DNA from: Polaribacter cellanae
Lineage (GTDB): Bacteria > Bacteroidota > Bacteroidia > Flavobacteriales > Flavobacteriaceae
Reading direction: 5' to 3'
NCBI RefSeq assembly: GCF_017569185.1
Contig: NZ_CP071869.1
Location: forward strand, 3,772,001 to 3,836,000
DNA: 64,000 bases
Positions 7,141 through 14,900 of this stretch are shown here, in pieces (the stretch's first letter is position 1; every line of letters starts with the position of its first letter). The position numbers and the translations under genes were made by a program. Under the pieces are notes generated by a model. That model ran no database searches, was not told the DNA's origin, and saw only the letters and a program-made list of their open reading frames with translations.

Positions 7141-7333
7141 TAATGTATTGGGTTTAATTGAAGTCGCAGAAAAATTAGGTTTTGAAGCTAAAGGTGTTCG
7201 AGGCGAATTAGACAGTTTATTTAAAATACCAAAACCTGCTATAGCACATCTTATTGTAAAAAAAAACACTGAAATAACCCAAATTTTTGGAGGTAGTTAT
7301 TTTTTACAAACTAATCTGCACATTGCAAATTAG
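7141..7333 (+). pseudogene. 3' part of the truncated PCAT, fused to a duplicated HTH regulator tail
   Basis: After the TAATGT duplication the frame continues the PCAT N-terminal domain (LGLIEVAEKLGFEAKGV to IAHLIVK). At about 7258-7268 it switches to the tail of the HTH regulator (EITQIFGGSYFLQTN), ending at 7333. The fusion is in frame. It marks the breakpoint of a tandem duplication, joining a PCAT 5' region to the last ~25 codons of the gene at 4014. The catalytic His of C39 peptidases, found at HHYVVIYE in the intact copy, is missing. Confidence 0.85.
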
Positions 7334-7530
7334 TTGCAGTGAACACATTTATATTTGTAGTATCAAAAAAGTAATAGATTGCTAGACGTAGCAAAAGTTA
7401 GACGTAACTTATTTTATTTTTTTTGATGTGGATTGTGAAAATAAAAGATCGTAATTCTTATAAAAGTAGGAATTTCACAATCAATTTTCACAACCAAAAA
7501 ATAAATTAATAATTAAAAAAACGTAATTTT
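7334..7530 (+). promoter_or_regulatory. Promoter and structured leader of peptide module B
   Basis: This duplicate of the module A leader keeps the TATATTTG box at about 7352-7359 and both twin dyads unchanged (7381-7392 and 7397-7408). The stretch just before the B1 ATG is also nearly identical to A. The middle has diverged: the long inverted repeat now starts GATTGTGAAA, with TTTCACAATC and TTTTCACAACC as alternative partners. Conservation of the dyads against drift in the spacer suggests the dyads are functional. Confidence 0.62.
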
Positions 7531-7713
7531 ATGAAAAATTTACAAAATTTTGGGGTTCAAGAGTTGAATGCTGAGGAAGTTAAAGAAATTGATGGAGGAA
7601 ATGATGTAGCTGGATATTTATTTAATATGAGTAAGTATGCGGTACGAAATACTTTATTTGTTTTGGGCATGTTCGCAGGTATATCAGATGGTTTTGATGA
7701 GGGTAATAAATAA
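7531..7713 (+). CDS. Double-glycine leader peptide precursor B1
   Basis: The 60-residue product opens with the same 13 residues as A1, and its leader ends IDGG at residue 23. The 37-residue core (NDVAGYLFNMSKYAV, then FVLGMFAGISDGF) has no Cys and is amphiphilic. The core shares nothing obvious with A1, although the surrounding DNA is a duplicate. Export would be by the PCAT at 8348 with the HlyD-like adaptor at 2803. Confidence 0.82.
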   Translation: MKNLQNFGVQELNAEEVKEIDGGNDVAGYLFNMSKYAVRNTLFVLGMFAGISDGFDEGNK

Positions 7714-7735
7714 AAACAACAAAAATTAGTATAAA

Positions 7736-7906
7736 ATGAAAGAATTAACATTAAATGAATTAATAGTAATTAATGGAGGTAATACTGCACCTCCAAGTGT
7801 AAGTGATAATGCAACTGTTCAATCAGGCTATAGTTTTGGTTATAGAATTGGAAGAGCTATTGGAAATACAGTAAGACAATTTAGATCAATATTTGATATT
7901 TTTTAA
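7736..7906 (+). CDS. Double-glycine leader peptide precursor B2
   Basis: The 56-residue product has the short leader MKELTLNELIVINGG, a near match to that of A3, with cleavage expected after residue 15. The 41-residue core begins Asn-Thr-Ala-Pro-Pro and has Tyr/Phe/Gly and Arg in its second half (YSFGYRIGRAIGN). It starts 22 bp after B1, as A3 follows A2, so the two modules keep the same order of long-leader and short-leader peptides. Confidence 0.8.
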   Translation: MKELTLNELIVINGGNTAPPSVSDNATVQSGYSFGYRIGRAIGNTVRQFRSIFDIF

Positions 7907-7920
7907 TTAAAATTTAGATC

Positions 7921-7949
7921 AAGGTTAGACTAACTTTTAGTTTAACCTT
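7921..7949 (+). terminator. Terminator after peptide B2
   Basis: Arm 7921-7931 (AAGGTTAGACT) pairs with 7939-7949 (AGTTTAACCTT), with one G-U pair and a 7-nt loop, followed by TTATTTAATT. It lies 15 bp after the B2 stop. The small membrane protein gene at 8077 lies beyond it, so that gene may depend on readthrough or its own promoter. Confidence 0.65.
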
Positions 7950-8076
7950 TTATTTAATTAATTAACTATTTTTGTTTTAGATTTTTTTTAAAGTAATAAT
8001 ATTAGTTACAAATAATTAAATTTAAAATCACTTATGTGTTGTAAATTAATTAATTTCAAAAAAATAGAAATACTTT

Positions 8077-8241
8077 ATGGATTTAGAAAAAATTAAAATA
8101 AGTATTTCTGTAGGTAATGTATTGGCAATGATTATATCATGGGATAGAAACAAATCTATACTTATGGCTCTGGTACATGGGTTATTTGGGTGGTTATATG
8201 TTATATATTACTATGTTGGCAAAAAAGAAGACAAAAACTAG
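8077..8241 (+). CDS. Small membrane protein, candidate immunity factor for module B
   Basis: The 54-residue product starts at the ATG at 8077 and has no Gly-Gly leader. Two hydrophobic segments are visible: about residues 9-21 (ISVGNVLAMIISW) and 28-47 (ILMALVHGLFGWLYVIYYYV), with a charged tail KKEDKN. I recall similar short proteins with a SWxxxxSI...HG..GW.YVIYY pattern beside such peptide genes in Flavobacteriia, unverified here. It occupies the same slot as the 36-residue membrane protein of module A, between peptides and PCAT. Immunity or accessory export is inference. Confidence 0.6.
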   Translation: MDLEKIKISISVGNVLAMIISWDRNKSILMALVHGLFGWLYVIYYYVGKKEDKN

Positions 8242-8347
8242 AAATTCTTCAAAAAATAATCGATTTTATATTTATTCTTACTTAAGTTATATTTTCCCTG
8301 CAATAAAAATGCAGTAAACACCCCTTTCTTTGCCATAAAAACTAGAA

Positions 8348-10504
8348 ATGGCAAAAATTAACATAAAACAACACGACATTACAGATTGTGGGGCAGCTTG
8401 TTTGGCTTCCATTTCAGCACATTTTAATTTACAAATACCCATTGCACGTATTCGCCAATATGCAGGCACAGATAAAAAAGGAACCAATGTTTTAGGTTTA
8501 ATAGAAGCCGCAGAAAAATTGGGTTTCGAGGCAAAAGGTGTTCGAGGCGAATTAGACAGCTTATTTAAAATACCAAAACCTGCTATAGCACATCTTATTG
8601 TAAAAGAACAATTGCACCATTATGTGGTTATTTATGAAGTAACCAAAGAATACATTAAAATTATGGATCCAGGAGATGGAAAAATCCATAAAAAGACACA
8701 CCAAGAGTTTCTAAAAGAGTGGACAGGTGTTTTAGTCTTACTATTACCAAAAGAAGAATTTACACCAGCAAACGAAAAAGTATCCGTTTTAAAACGTTTT
8801 TGGTTCTTATTAAAGCCTCATAAATTTGTGTTATTGCAAGCTTTAATAGGTGCAGTCATTTATACGTTACTAGGTTTTTCTACCTCAATTTATATACAAA
8901 AAATTACAGATTATGTTTTAGTAGGTGGTAATACAAAACTGTTAAACCTATTAAGCGTTATAATGCTTTTATTATTGGTTTTACAAATTATAATAGGTGT
9001 TTTTAAAGATGTCTTTTTAATTAAATCGGGTCAACAAATAGATGCGCGTTTAATTTTAGGGTATTACAAACATTTACTAAAATTACCACAGCAATTTTTT
9101 GACACGATGCGTGTAGGAGAAATAATTTCTCGTATAAATGATGCTGTTAAAATTAGAGCCTTTATAAATGATGTATCTTTAAGTTTAACAGTAAACATAC
9201 TCATTCTGTTTTTCTCTTTTGGTATTATGTTTATGTATTACTGGAAATTGGCTTTAATTATGTTATTGGTTATTCCGTTGTATTTGGTAGTTTATTTCAT
9301 TATAAACAAACTCAACAAAAAAACAGAGCGTAAAATAATGGAGCGTTCAGCAGAATTAGAAAGTCAGTTAGTAGAATCTTTAAATTCGGTAGGTACAATA
9401 AAACGTTTTGGTTTAGAGAGTTTTGCAAATATCAAAACAGAAACACGTTTTATTAATTTATTACATATTGGTTATAAATCAGCTTTAAATTCCATTTTTT
9501 CTGGAACTTCCACTACTTTTATTGCACAATTATTTACAATCATACTTTTATGGAGTGGCTCTTATTTTGTTATTGCAAGAGAAATTACACCAGGAGAATT
9601 ACTCTCTTTTTATGCCATAATTGGTTATTTTATGAATCCTGTTGCCAGTTTAATTGGCGCAAACAAGCAAATACAAAATGCGCTAATTGCAGCAGATCGT
9701 TTGTTTGAAATTATGGATTTAGAGAGAGAAGAAAACACGGAAAAGGTAGTATTGAAAAAAGAGAAGATTAACGACATCGAATTTAAAAACGTAGCTTTTA
9801 GATATGGTACAAGAGTACAAGTTTTTACAGATTTCAATCTAAAAATAAAAAAAGGAAATATTACAGCCATTGTTGGCGAAAGTGGCTCAGGTAAATCAAC
9901 TTTAATTTCTTTACTTCAAAATTTATATCCATTACAGAGAGGGCAAATTACTATTGGAGATTTAGATTTAAAATATGTACAATTGGAAAGTTTACGAGAA
10001 TTAGTAAGTGTTGTACCTCAAAAAATAGATTTATTTGCTGGGAATGTAATCGACAACATTGCTGTTGGTGACTTCTCCCCAAATATGGAGTTGATTATAG
10101 ATATATGCAAATCGATTGGTATTTTAGAATTTATAGAAAGTTTACCCAATGGATTTAATACGTATTTAGGAGAAAATGGTGCAACACTTTCTGGAGGTCA
10201 AAAACAACGAATTGCGATTGCAAGAGCTTTGTATAAACAACCAGAAGTGTTGGTTTTAGACGAAGCAACCTCTTCTTTAGATTCAACGTCAGAAAATTAT
10301 ATTCAAAAAGCAATAGAAAGATTACGTTTACAAAATAAAACGATTATAATTATTGCACACAGATTAAGCACCGTTATAAATGCAGATGAAATTGTTGTTT
10401 TACAAAAAGGAGAAGTATTACAACAAGGAAATCATAAAGAATTGTATGCGAAAAAAGGAAATTATTACAATTTATGGCAACAACAAATGCCAAAGTTTAG
10501 TTGA
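8348..10504 (+). CDS. Peptidase-containing ABC transporter (C39 peptidase, permease, ATPase)
   Basis: The 718-residue protein has the three parts of a bacteriocin/GG-peptide exporter. An N-terminal C39 peptidase (about residues 1-140) has the catalytic Cys14 in TDCGAAC, a His in HHYVVIYE and an Asp in IMDPGDGK. A six-helix permease spans about 165-440. The nucleotide-binding domain has Walker A GESGSGKST (~508), signature LSGGQKQR (~618) and Walker B VLVLDEATSSLD (~635). It trims leaders after Gly-Gly and exports the cores in one step. All motifs are intact, so it is the only working copy here and must serve both modules. The HlyD adaptor lies 4.4 kb upstream, now separated by the duplication and IS copy 2. 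Confidence 0.95.
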   Translation: MAKINIKQHDITDCGAACLASISAHFNLQIPIARIRQYAGTDKKGTNVLGLIEAAEKLGFEAKGVRGELDSLFKIPKPAIAHLIVKEQLHHYVVIYEVTKEYIKIMDPGDGKIHKKTHQEFLKEWTGVLVLLLPKEEFTPANEKVSVLKRFWFLLKPHKFVLLQALIGAVIYTLLGFSTSIYIQKITDYVLVGGNTKLLNLLSVIMLLLLVLQIIIGVFKDVFLIKSGQQIDARLILGYYKHLLKLPQQFFDTMRVGEIISRINDAVKIRAFINDVSLSLTVNILILFFSFGIMFMYYWKLALIMLLVIPLYLVVYFIINKLNKKTERKIMERSAELESQLVESLNSVGTIKRFGLESFANIKTETRFINLLHIGYKSALNSIFSGTSTTFIAQLFTIILLWSGSYFVIAREITPGELLSFYAIIGYFMNPVASLIGANKQIQNALIAADRLFEIMDLEREENTEKVVLKKEKINDIEFKNVAFRYGTRVQVFTDFNLKIKKGNITAIVGESGSGKSTLISLLQNLYPLQRGQITIGDLDLKYVQLESLRELVSVVPQKIDLFAGNVIDNIAVGDFSPNMELIIDICKSIGILEFIESLPNGFNTYLGENGATLSGGQKQRIAIARALYKQPEVLVLDEATSSLDSTSENYIQKAIERLRLQNKTIIIIAHRLSTVINADEIVVLQKGEVLQQGNHKELYAKKGNYYNLWQQQMPKFS

Positions 10505-10575
10505 TCAATTTTATAAATTAGATTTTCAATTTGTAGATTTAATTCACTAATTTTATCTCACAAAAATTACTGAAT

Positions 10576-12228
10576 TTGCTAACACAACTTTCCATAAACA
10601 ACTACGCATTAATCGACTCGTTATCAATTAATTTCTCTTCGGGTTTATCCATTATAACTGGAGAAACTGGCGCAGGAAAATCGATACTTTTAGGTGCTTT
10701 AGGCTTGGTTTTAGGAAACAGAGCAGATTTGTCTTCCTTAAAAGATACTTCACAAAAATGTATTGTGGAAGCTAAAATGGCAATTGCGAATTATAATTTA
10801 GAAGATTTTTTTAAAGAAGTCGATTTAGATTTCGAAGCAGAAACCATTATTAGAAGAGAAATTTTGCCTTCAGGGAAATCGCGTGCTTTTGTAAATGACA
10901 CACCTGTTACGCTTTCAGTTTTAAACGAATTAAAAAATAAATTAATTGATGTGCATTCGCAACATCAAACCATGGAATTGTCCGACAATGCCTTTCAATT
11001 TTCTATTATTGATGCATTGGCGAAAAACAAAAATAAAATAGATTCTTACAAAAGAGGTTTTTTACAATTACAGCAGTTAGAAAAAGAACTAAAGGAATTA
11101 GAGCACATTCAAAAAGAAGCAAATAAGCAATACGATTATAATTTGCACTTGTTTAAAGAATTAGAAGAAGCTAATTTAAAAGTTGATGAGCAAGAAGATT
11201 TAGAAGAGCGATTAGAGAAATTAAATAATATAGAAGATATAAAAATAAATTTATCTGAAGCATTAGAAATTTCTTTAAATGAAGAAATTGGAATTCAGAA
11301 TTTGCTAAATTCCTTAGAAAATAGAGTGTCTAAAATTGCTTCTTTTTCAAAAGAATACCAACAATTAGCAGAAAGAATAACATCCGTAAAAATAGAAATA
11401 GACGATATTGTTACAGAGTTAGAAGATGCGAATGAAAATGTAGATTTTAACCCCAATGAAGCAGAAGAAATTAATGATAGATTGCAGTTAATTTACAATT
11501 TACAGAAAAAACATACTGTAAATTCAATTCAAGAATTATTAGTCGTTTTCGAGAAATTATCCGAAAAAGTACAACAAGTTGAATCTGCAGAAGATACCAT
11601 CAACAAGAAAAAACAGGAAATTCATTCCGTTTCAGAAAAATTAGATAAAGTTGCCGATTTAATTACAAAATCAAGAACAACTGCAATTCCTAAATTAACC
11701 AAAGAATTAGAAAGCTTATTGGCAGATTTAGGTATGCAAAATGCTCGTTTTTCCATAAAAGTAAAACCGACAATCGTTTATTTTTCAAACGGAAAAGATA
11801 ATTTAGAATTTTTATTTTCAGCAAACAAAGGCGGTAATTTTGGAGAATTGAAAAAAGTTGCTTCAGGAGGAGAATTGTCGAGAATAATGCTGTCTGTAAA
11901 GAAAGTATTATCAGAAAACATACATTTGCCAACCATTATTTTCGATGAAATAGATACAGGAGTCTCAGGAGAGGTTTCCAACAAAATTGCAGCAATAATG
12001 CAACAAATGAGCAACCACATGCAAGTTGTTGCCATTACACATTTACCACAAATCGCAGCAAAAGGTAACAACCATTATAAAGTTTATAAAAAAGAAGTAA
12101 AAGGCGTTACAACCACAAATTTAAAACAACTTTCAAACGAAGAAAGAATTGTGGAAATTGCAGAAATGTTAAGCGGAAAAGAGATTTCAGAATCTGCTTT
12201 AACACATGCGAAGGAATTATTAAACTAA
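10576..12228 (+). CDS. recN: DNA repair protein RecN
   Basis: The 550-residue SMC-like ATPase has Walker A GETGAGKS near residue 31, central coiled coils (about 150-370), signature ASGGELSRIML and Walker B TIIFDEIDTGVSG near residue 450. The likely start is the TTG at 10576, because it yields the canonical RecN opening MLTQLSINNYALID; no ATG lies nearby. RecN acts early in double-strand break repair by holding DNA ends or sisters together. It follows the PCAT by 71 bp but is functionally unrelated. Confidence 0.96.
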   Translation: MLTQLSINNYALIDSLSINFSSGLSIITGETGAGKSILLGALGLVLGNRADLSSLKDTSQKCIVEAKMAIANYNLEDFFKEVDLDFEAETIIRREILPSGKSRAFVNDTPVTLSVLNELKNKLIDVHSQHQTMELSDNAFQFSIIDALAKNKNKIDSYKRGFLQLQQLEKELKELEHIQKEANKQYDYNLHLFKELEEANLKVDEQEDLEERLEKLNNIEDIKINLSEALEISLNEEIGIQNLLNSLENRVSKIASFSKEYQQLAERITSVKIEIDDIVTELEDANENVDFNPNEAEEINDRLQLIYNLQKKHTVNSIQELLVVFEKLSEKVQQVESAEDTINKKKQEIHSVSEKLDKVADLITKSRTTAIPKLTKELESLLADLGMQNARFSIKVKPTIVYFSNGKDNLEFLFSANKGGNFGELKKVASGGELSRIMLSVKKVLSENIHLPTIIFDEIDTGVSGEVSNKIAAIMQQMSNHMQVVAITHLPQIAAKGNNHYKVYKKEVKGVTTTNLKQLSNEERIVEIAEMLSGKEISESALTHAKELLN

Positions 12229-12254
12229 TATATTTTTGTAAAATTCAAATACAA

Positions 12255-12776
12255 ATGGATAATTTTAACGAGGCAGAAAACCTATTGTTTGAAGCTGACA
12301 AATTAATTTCTGAAGATAAAATAGTTGAAGGAAAAGAGGCGCTGTTTTCAGCTTTAACAGAATACCCAGATTATGGGAAGTTTCACAATTATTTAGGGTG
12401 GATTTATCATTATAAAATGATTGATTACGAAAAAGCTCAAAAGCACTATTTATTATCTATAAAATTAAGCCCCAAATACCACGCAGCATATCATAATTAT
12501 TTATATTTCTTATTCGATAGTGGTAAATACAAAGAATTAATCGATTTTGTAAATAAAAATCTGCAGAAAGAATTTTTAGACAAAGGAACACTCTATAATC
12601 AATTAGCAAAGGCGTACGAGCTAAGAGATAATTTAAAAGAAGCATACAAGTATTATATGCTTGCAAGAAAAAATACTACAGCTACCAATTATATGGAAGA
12701 AATAAATAGCTCTTTATTAAGGGTAAAAAGTAAAATGGGTTTTTTTGAAAGACTTTCACTAATAAATAAGCATTAA
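12255..12776 (+). CDS. Tetratricopeptide repeat protein
   Basis: The 173-residue protein has no signal peptide and is built from helical pairs with TPR signatures, for example residues ~42-75 (YHYKMIDYEKAQKHYLLSIKLSPKYHAAYHN cut into two helices) and ~108-140 (YNQLAKAYELRDNLKEAYKYY). It is probably a cytoplasmic interaction scaffold of unknown partner. It starts 26 bp after recN and ends 37 bp before fabI, so co-transcription with recN is plausible. Confidence 0.75.
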   Translation: MDNFNEAENLLFEADKLISEDKIVEGKEALFSALTEYPDYGKFHNYLGWIYHYKMIDYEKAQKHYLLSIKLSPKYHAAYHNYLYFLFDSGKYKELIDFVNKNLQKEFLDKGTLYNQLAKAYELRDNLKEAYKYYMLARKNTTATNYMEEINSSLLRVKSKMGFFERLSLINKH

Positions 12777-12813
12777 CAACCAAAAACTATCAACAATAAA
12801 ACCAAAAACAACT

Positions 12814-13620
12814 ATGTACAACTTACTAAAAGGAAAAAAAGGAATTATTTTTGGAGCATTAAACGAACATTCCATCGCTTGGAAAGTTGCAGAAAGAGCA
12901 CATGAAGAAGGAGCAGAATTTGTGTTAACAAACGCACCAATTGCAATGCGAATGGGCGAATTGAATGCTTTGGCAAAAAAAACAGGTTCGCAAATTATTG
13001 CTGCAGATGCAACTTCAGTAGAAGATTTAGAGAACTTGGTCGCAAAATCTATGGAAATTTTAGGCGGAAAAATAGATTTCGTTTTACATTCCATAGGAAT
13101 GTCTGTAAATGTAAGAAAAGGCAAACACTACACCGATCCAAAATACGATTTCACCACAAAAGGTTGGGACGTTTCTGCGGTTTCTTTCCACAAAACAATG
13201 AATGTTTTATACAACAAAAACGCCATGAACGAATGGGGAAGCATTGTCGCTTTAACATACATGGCTGCACAAAGAGTTTTTCCAGATTATAATGATATGG
13301 CAGATAATAAAGCCTATTTAGAGTCCATTGCACGTAGTTTTGGGTACTTCTTTGGGCGCGACCATAAAGTGCGAGTAAACACCATTTCTCAATCGCCAAC
13401 TCCAACCACTGCAGGTAGTGGTGTAAAAGGTTTCGACGGTTTTATTGCCTATGCAGAAAAGATGAGTCCGTTAGGAAATGCAACTGCTGCAGATTGTGCA
13501 GATTACACGATTTCTCTATTTTCCGATTTAACAAAAAAAGTAACTTTGCAGAACTTATTTCACGATGGAGGTTTCTCTAATATGGGCGTAAGTGATGCTG
13601 TTATGGAAAAATTCGAGTAG
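12814..13620 (+). CDS. fabI: Enoyl-[acyl-carrier-protein] reductase (NADH), FabI type
   Basis: The 268-residue short-chain dehydrogenase fold opens with the FabI-type nucleotide site KKGIIFGALNEHSIAWKVA. The Tyr-x6-Lys pair is Tyr159 and Lys166 (YNDMADNK), matching Tyr156/Lys163 of E. coli FabI, with the usual DFVLHSIGMS before it. It reduces the enoyl-ACP double bond in the last step of each fatty acid elongation cycle. The C-terminus (HDGGFSNMGV) replaces the usual DGG-hydrophobic tail. The terminator at 13759-13797 probably closes the transcript. Confidence 0.93.
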   Translation: MYNLLKGKKGIIFGALNEHSIAWKVAERAHEEGAEFVLTNAPIAMRMGELNALAKKTGSQIIAADATSVEDLENLVAKSMEILGGKIDFVLHSIGMSVNVRKGKHYTDPKYDFTTKGWDVSAVSFHKTMNVLYNKNAMNEWGSIVALTYMAAQRVFPDYNDMADNKAYLESIARSFGYFFGRDHKVRVNTISQSPTPTTAGSGVKGFDGFIAYAEKMSPLGNATAADCADYTISLFSDLTKKVTLQNLFHDGGFSNMGVSDAVMEKFE

Positions 13621-13758
13621 TTTTATTTGGAGCTATTTCCTGCTTTCGTTACTCGCTTTTTATCTCTTTCTAAGAGATAAAAGAGCTCAAACAGACCACT
13701 CAATCAGGGCTAGACTTGTTTGCAAACGATTAGAAAAATTTTTAATTAAATCATATTT

Positions 13759-13797
13759 AAAAGTTGAAGTTTTAATAAATAAGAACCTTCAACTTTT
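13759..13797 (+). terminator. Rho-independent terminator downstream of fabI
   Basis: Arm 13759-13769 (AAAAGTTGAAG) pairs with 13787-13797 (CTTCAACTTTT) and runs directly into TTTATTTTTTT. No gene is supported in 13621-13843. Confidence 0.8.
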
Positions 13798-13843
13798 TTT
13801 ATTTTTTTACATTTACATTAAAGAAAGTTTTAAAAGTAACTCA

Positions 13844-13884
13844 ACTTTAAAACTTTAAAACTTTAAAACTTTAAAACTTTGAAA
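13844..13884. repeat. Octanucleotide tandem repeat (CTTTAAAA, about five units) at a gene start
   Basis: Five units of CTTTAAAA, the last one CTTTGAAA, run directly into and over the TTG start of the glycosyltransferase at 13879. The frame upstream contains a TAA, so the repeat does not extend the protein. Changes in unit number would alter the spacing of any promoter or ribosome contact. Confidence 0.75.
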
Positions 13885-14835
13885 CTACTTTTTAGTATCA
13901 TAATTCCAGTTTACAATCGTCCACAAGAAATAGACGAGTTATTAGAAAGTCTTACAAAACAAGATTTTTCTGATGATTTCGAGGTGGTAATTATTGAAGA
14001 TGGTTCCGATAATTCTTCAAAAGCAATTGTAGAAAAATATAAAAATCAACTTGATTTAAACTATTTTTTCAAAGAAAATAGTGGAGCAGGAGCCAGCCGA
14101 AATTTCGGGATGGAAAAAGCCACAGGAAACTATTTTATTATTTTAGATTCAGATGTTCTTGTTCCACCTCAATATTTATTGGAAGTAAAAAAAGCATTAG
14201 AAGCTAATTTTACAGATGCTTTTGGTGGGCCAGATGCTGCTCATAAAAGTTTTACTTCTTTACAAAAAGCCATTAATTATTCCATGACTTCGGTTTTAAC
14301 CACAGGAGGAATTCGTGGAAAGAAAAAAGGCATTGGAAAATTTCAACCCAGAAGCTTCAACTTAGGTTTGTCTAAAAAAGCATTTGAAAAAACTAACGGT
14401 TTCTCTAAAATGAAAAATGGAGAAGATATCGATTTAACCTTTCGTTTATGGGAAAACGGATTCGAAACGCAGTTAATAGACAAAGCATTTGTATATCACA
14501 AACGCAGAAGTACCATAAAACAATTTTACAAACAGACTTTTGGTTTTGGAACAGCAAGACCCATTTTAACTAAAAAATATCCAGAAACTGCTAAAATTAC
14601 GTATTGGTTTCCAAGTGTATTTATTTTAGGTTTCGATGTAAGTATTTTATTGGCTTTTTTCGGATATTTTCAATTACTATATTTTTACGGATTTTATTTT
14701 TTATTGATTTTCTTAGATTCTTTACTTCAAAATAAAAATAGTAAGGTTGCTTTTTTGAGTATTATTACTTCTTTTACTCAGTTTTTGGGTTATGGATTTG
14801 GGTTTTTGGAATCAAAATTTTTTGCCAAAAAGTAA
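13879..14835 (+). CDS. Family 2 glycosyltransferase with C-terminal membrane segments
   Basis: The 318-residue GT-A protein opens FSIIIPVYNRPQEIDELLES (residues 4-23), with the nucleotide-site Asp in IIEDGSDN and a metal-binding DSD in FIILDSDVLVPP. An acceptor-site signature is NGEDIDLTFRLWENG. The C-terminal ~75 residues are hydrophobic (about 245-265 and 268-310), so it is membrane-attached. It adds a sugar to a lipid-linked or surface acceptor; the exact acceptor is unknown. The TTG at 13879 is the best start because it opens directly into the first strand. It stands alone between fabI and the repeat array. Confidence 0.88.
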   Translation: MKLLFSIIIPVYNRPQEIDELLESLTKQDFSDDFEVVIIEDGSDNSSKAIVEKYKNQLDLNYFFKENSGAGASRNFGMEKATGNYFIILDSDVLVPPQYLLEVKKALEANFTDAFGGPDAAHKSFTSLQKAINYSMTSVLTTGGIRGKKKGIGKFQPRSFNLGLSKKAFEKTNGFSKMKNGEDIDLTFRLWENGFETQLIDKAFVYHKRRSTIKQFYKQTFGFGTARPILTKKYPETAKITYWFPSVFILGFDVSILLAFFGYFQLLYFYGFYFLLIFLDSLLQNKNSKVAFLSIITSFTQFLGYGFGFLESKFFAKK

Positions 14836-14900
14836 ATTATTATTCCTGTGATTTGTGCAGAGCTTGTTTCAGTAAAACTGGCATCCAGAATAACACATCA

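Noticed and set aside
7130..7333. Independent 67-residue gene starting inside IS copy 2
   Set aside because: The first codons are IS terminus; the rest is a PCAT fragment joined to a regulator tail. It is the far part of the interrupted pseudogene.
7531..7906. Lanthipeptide or other modified-peptide precursors
   Set aside because: No LanM, LanB/C, YcaO, radical-SAM or similar enzyme is present in the window, and the cores are not rich in Ser/Thr/Cys.
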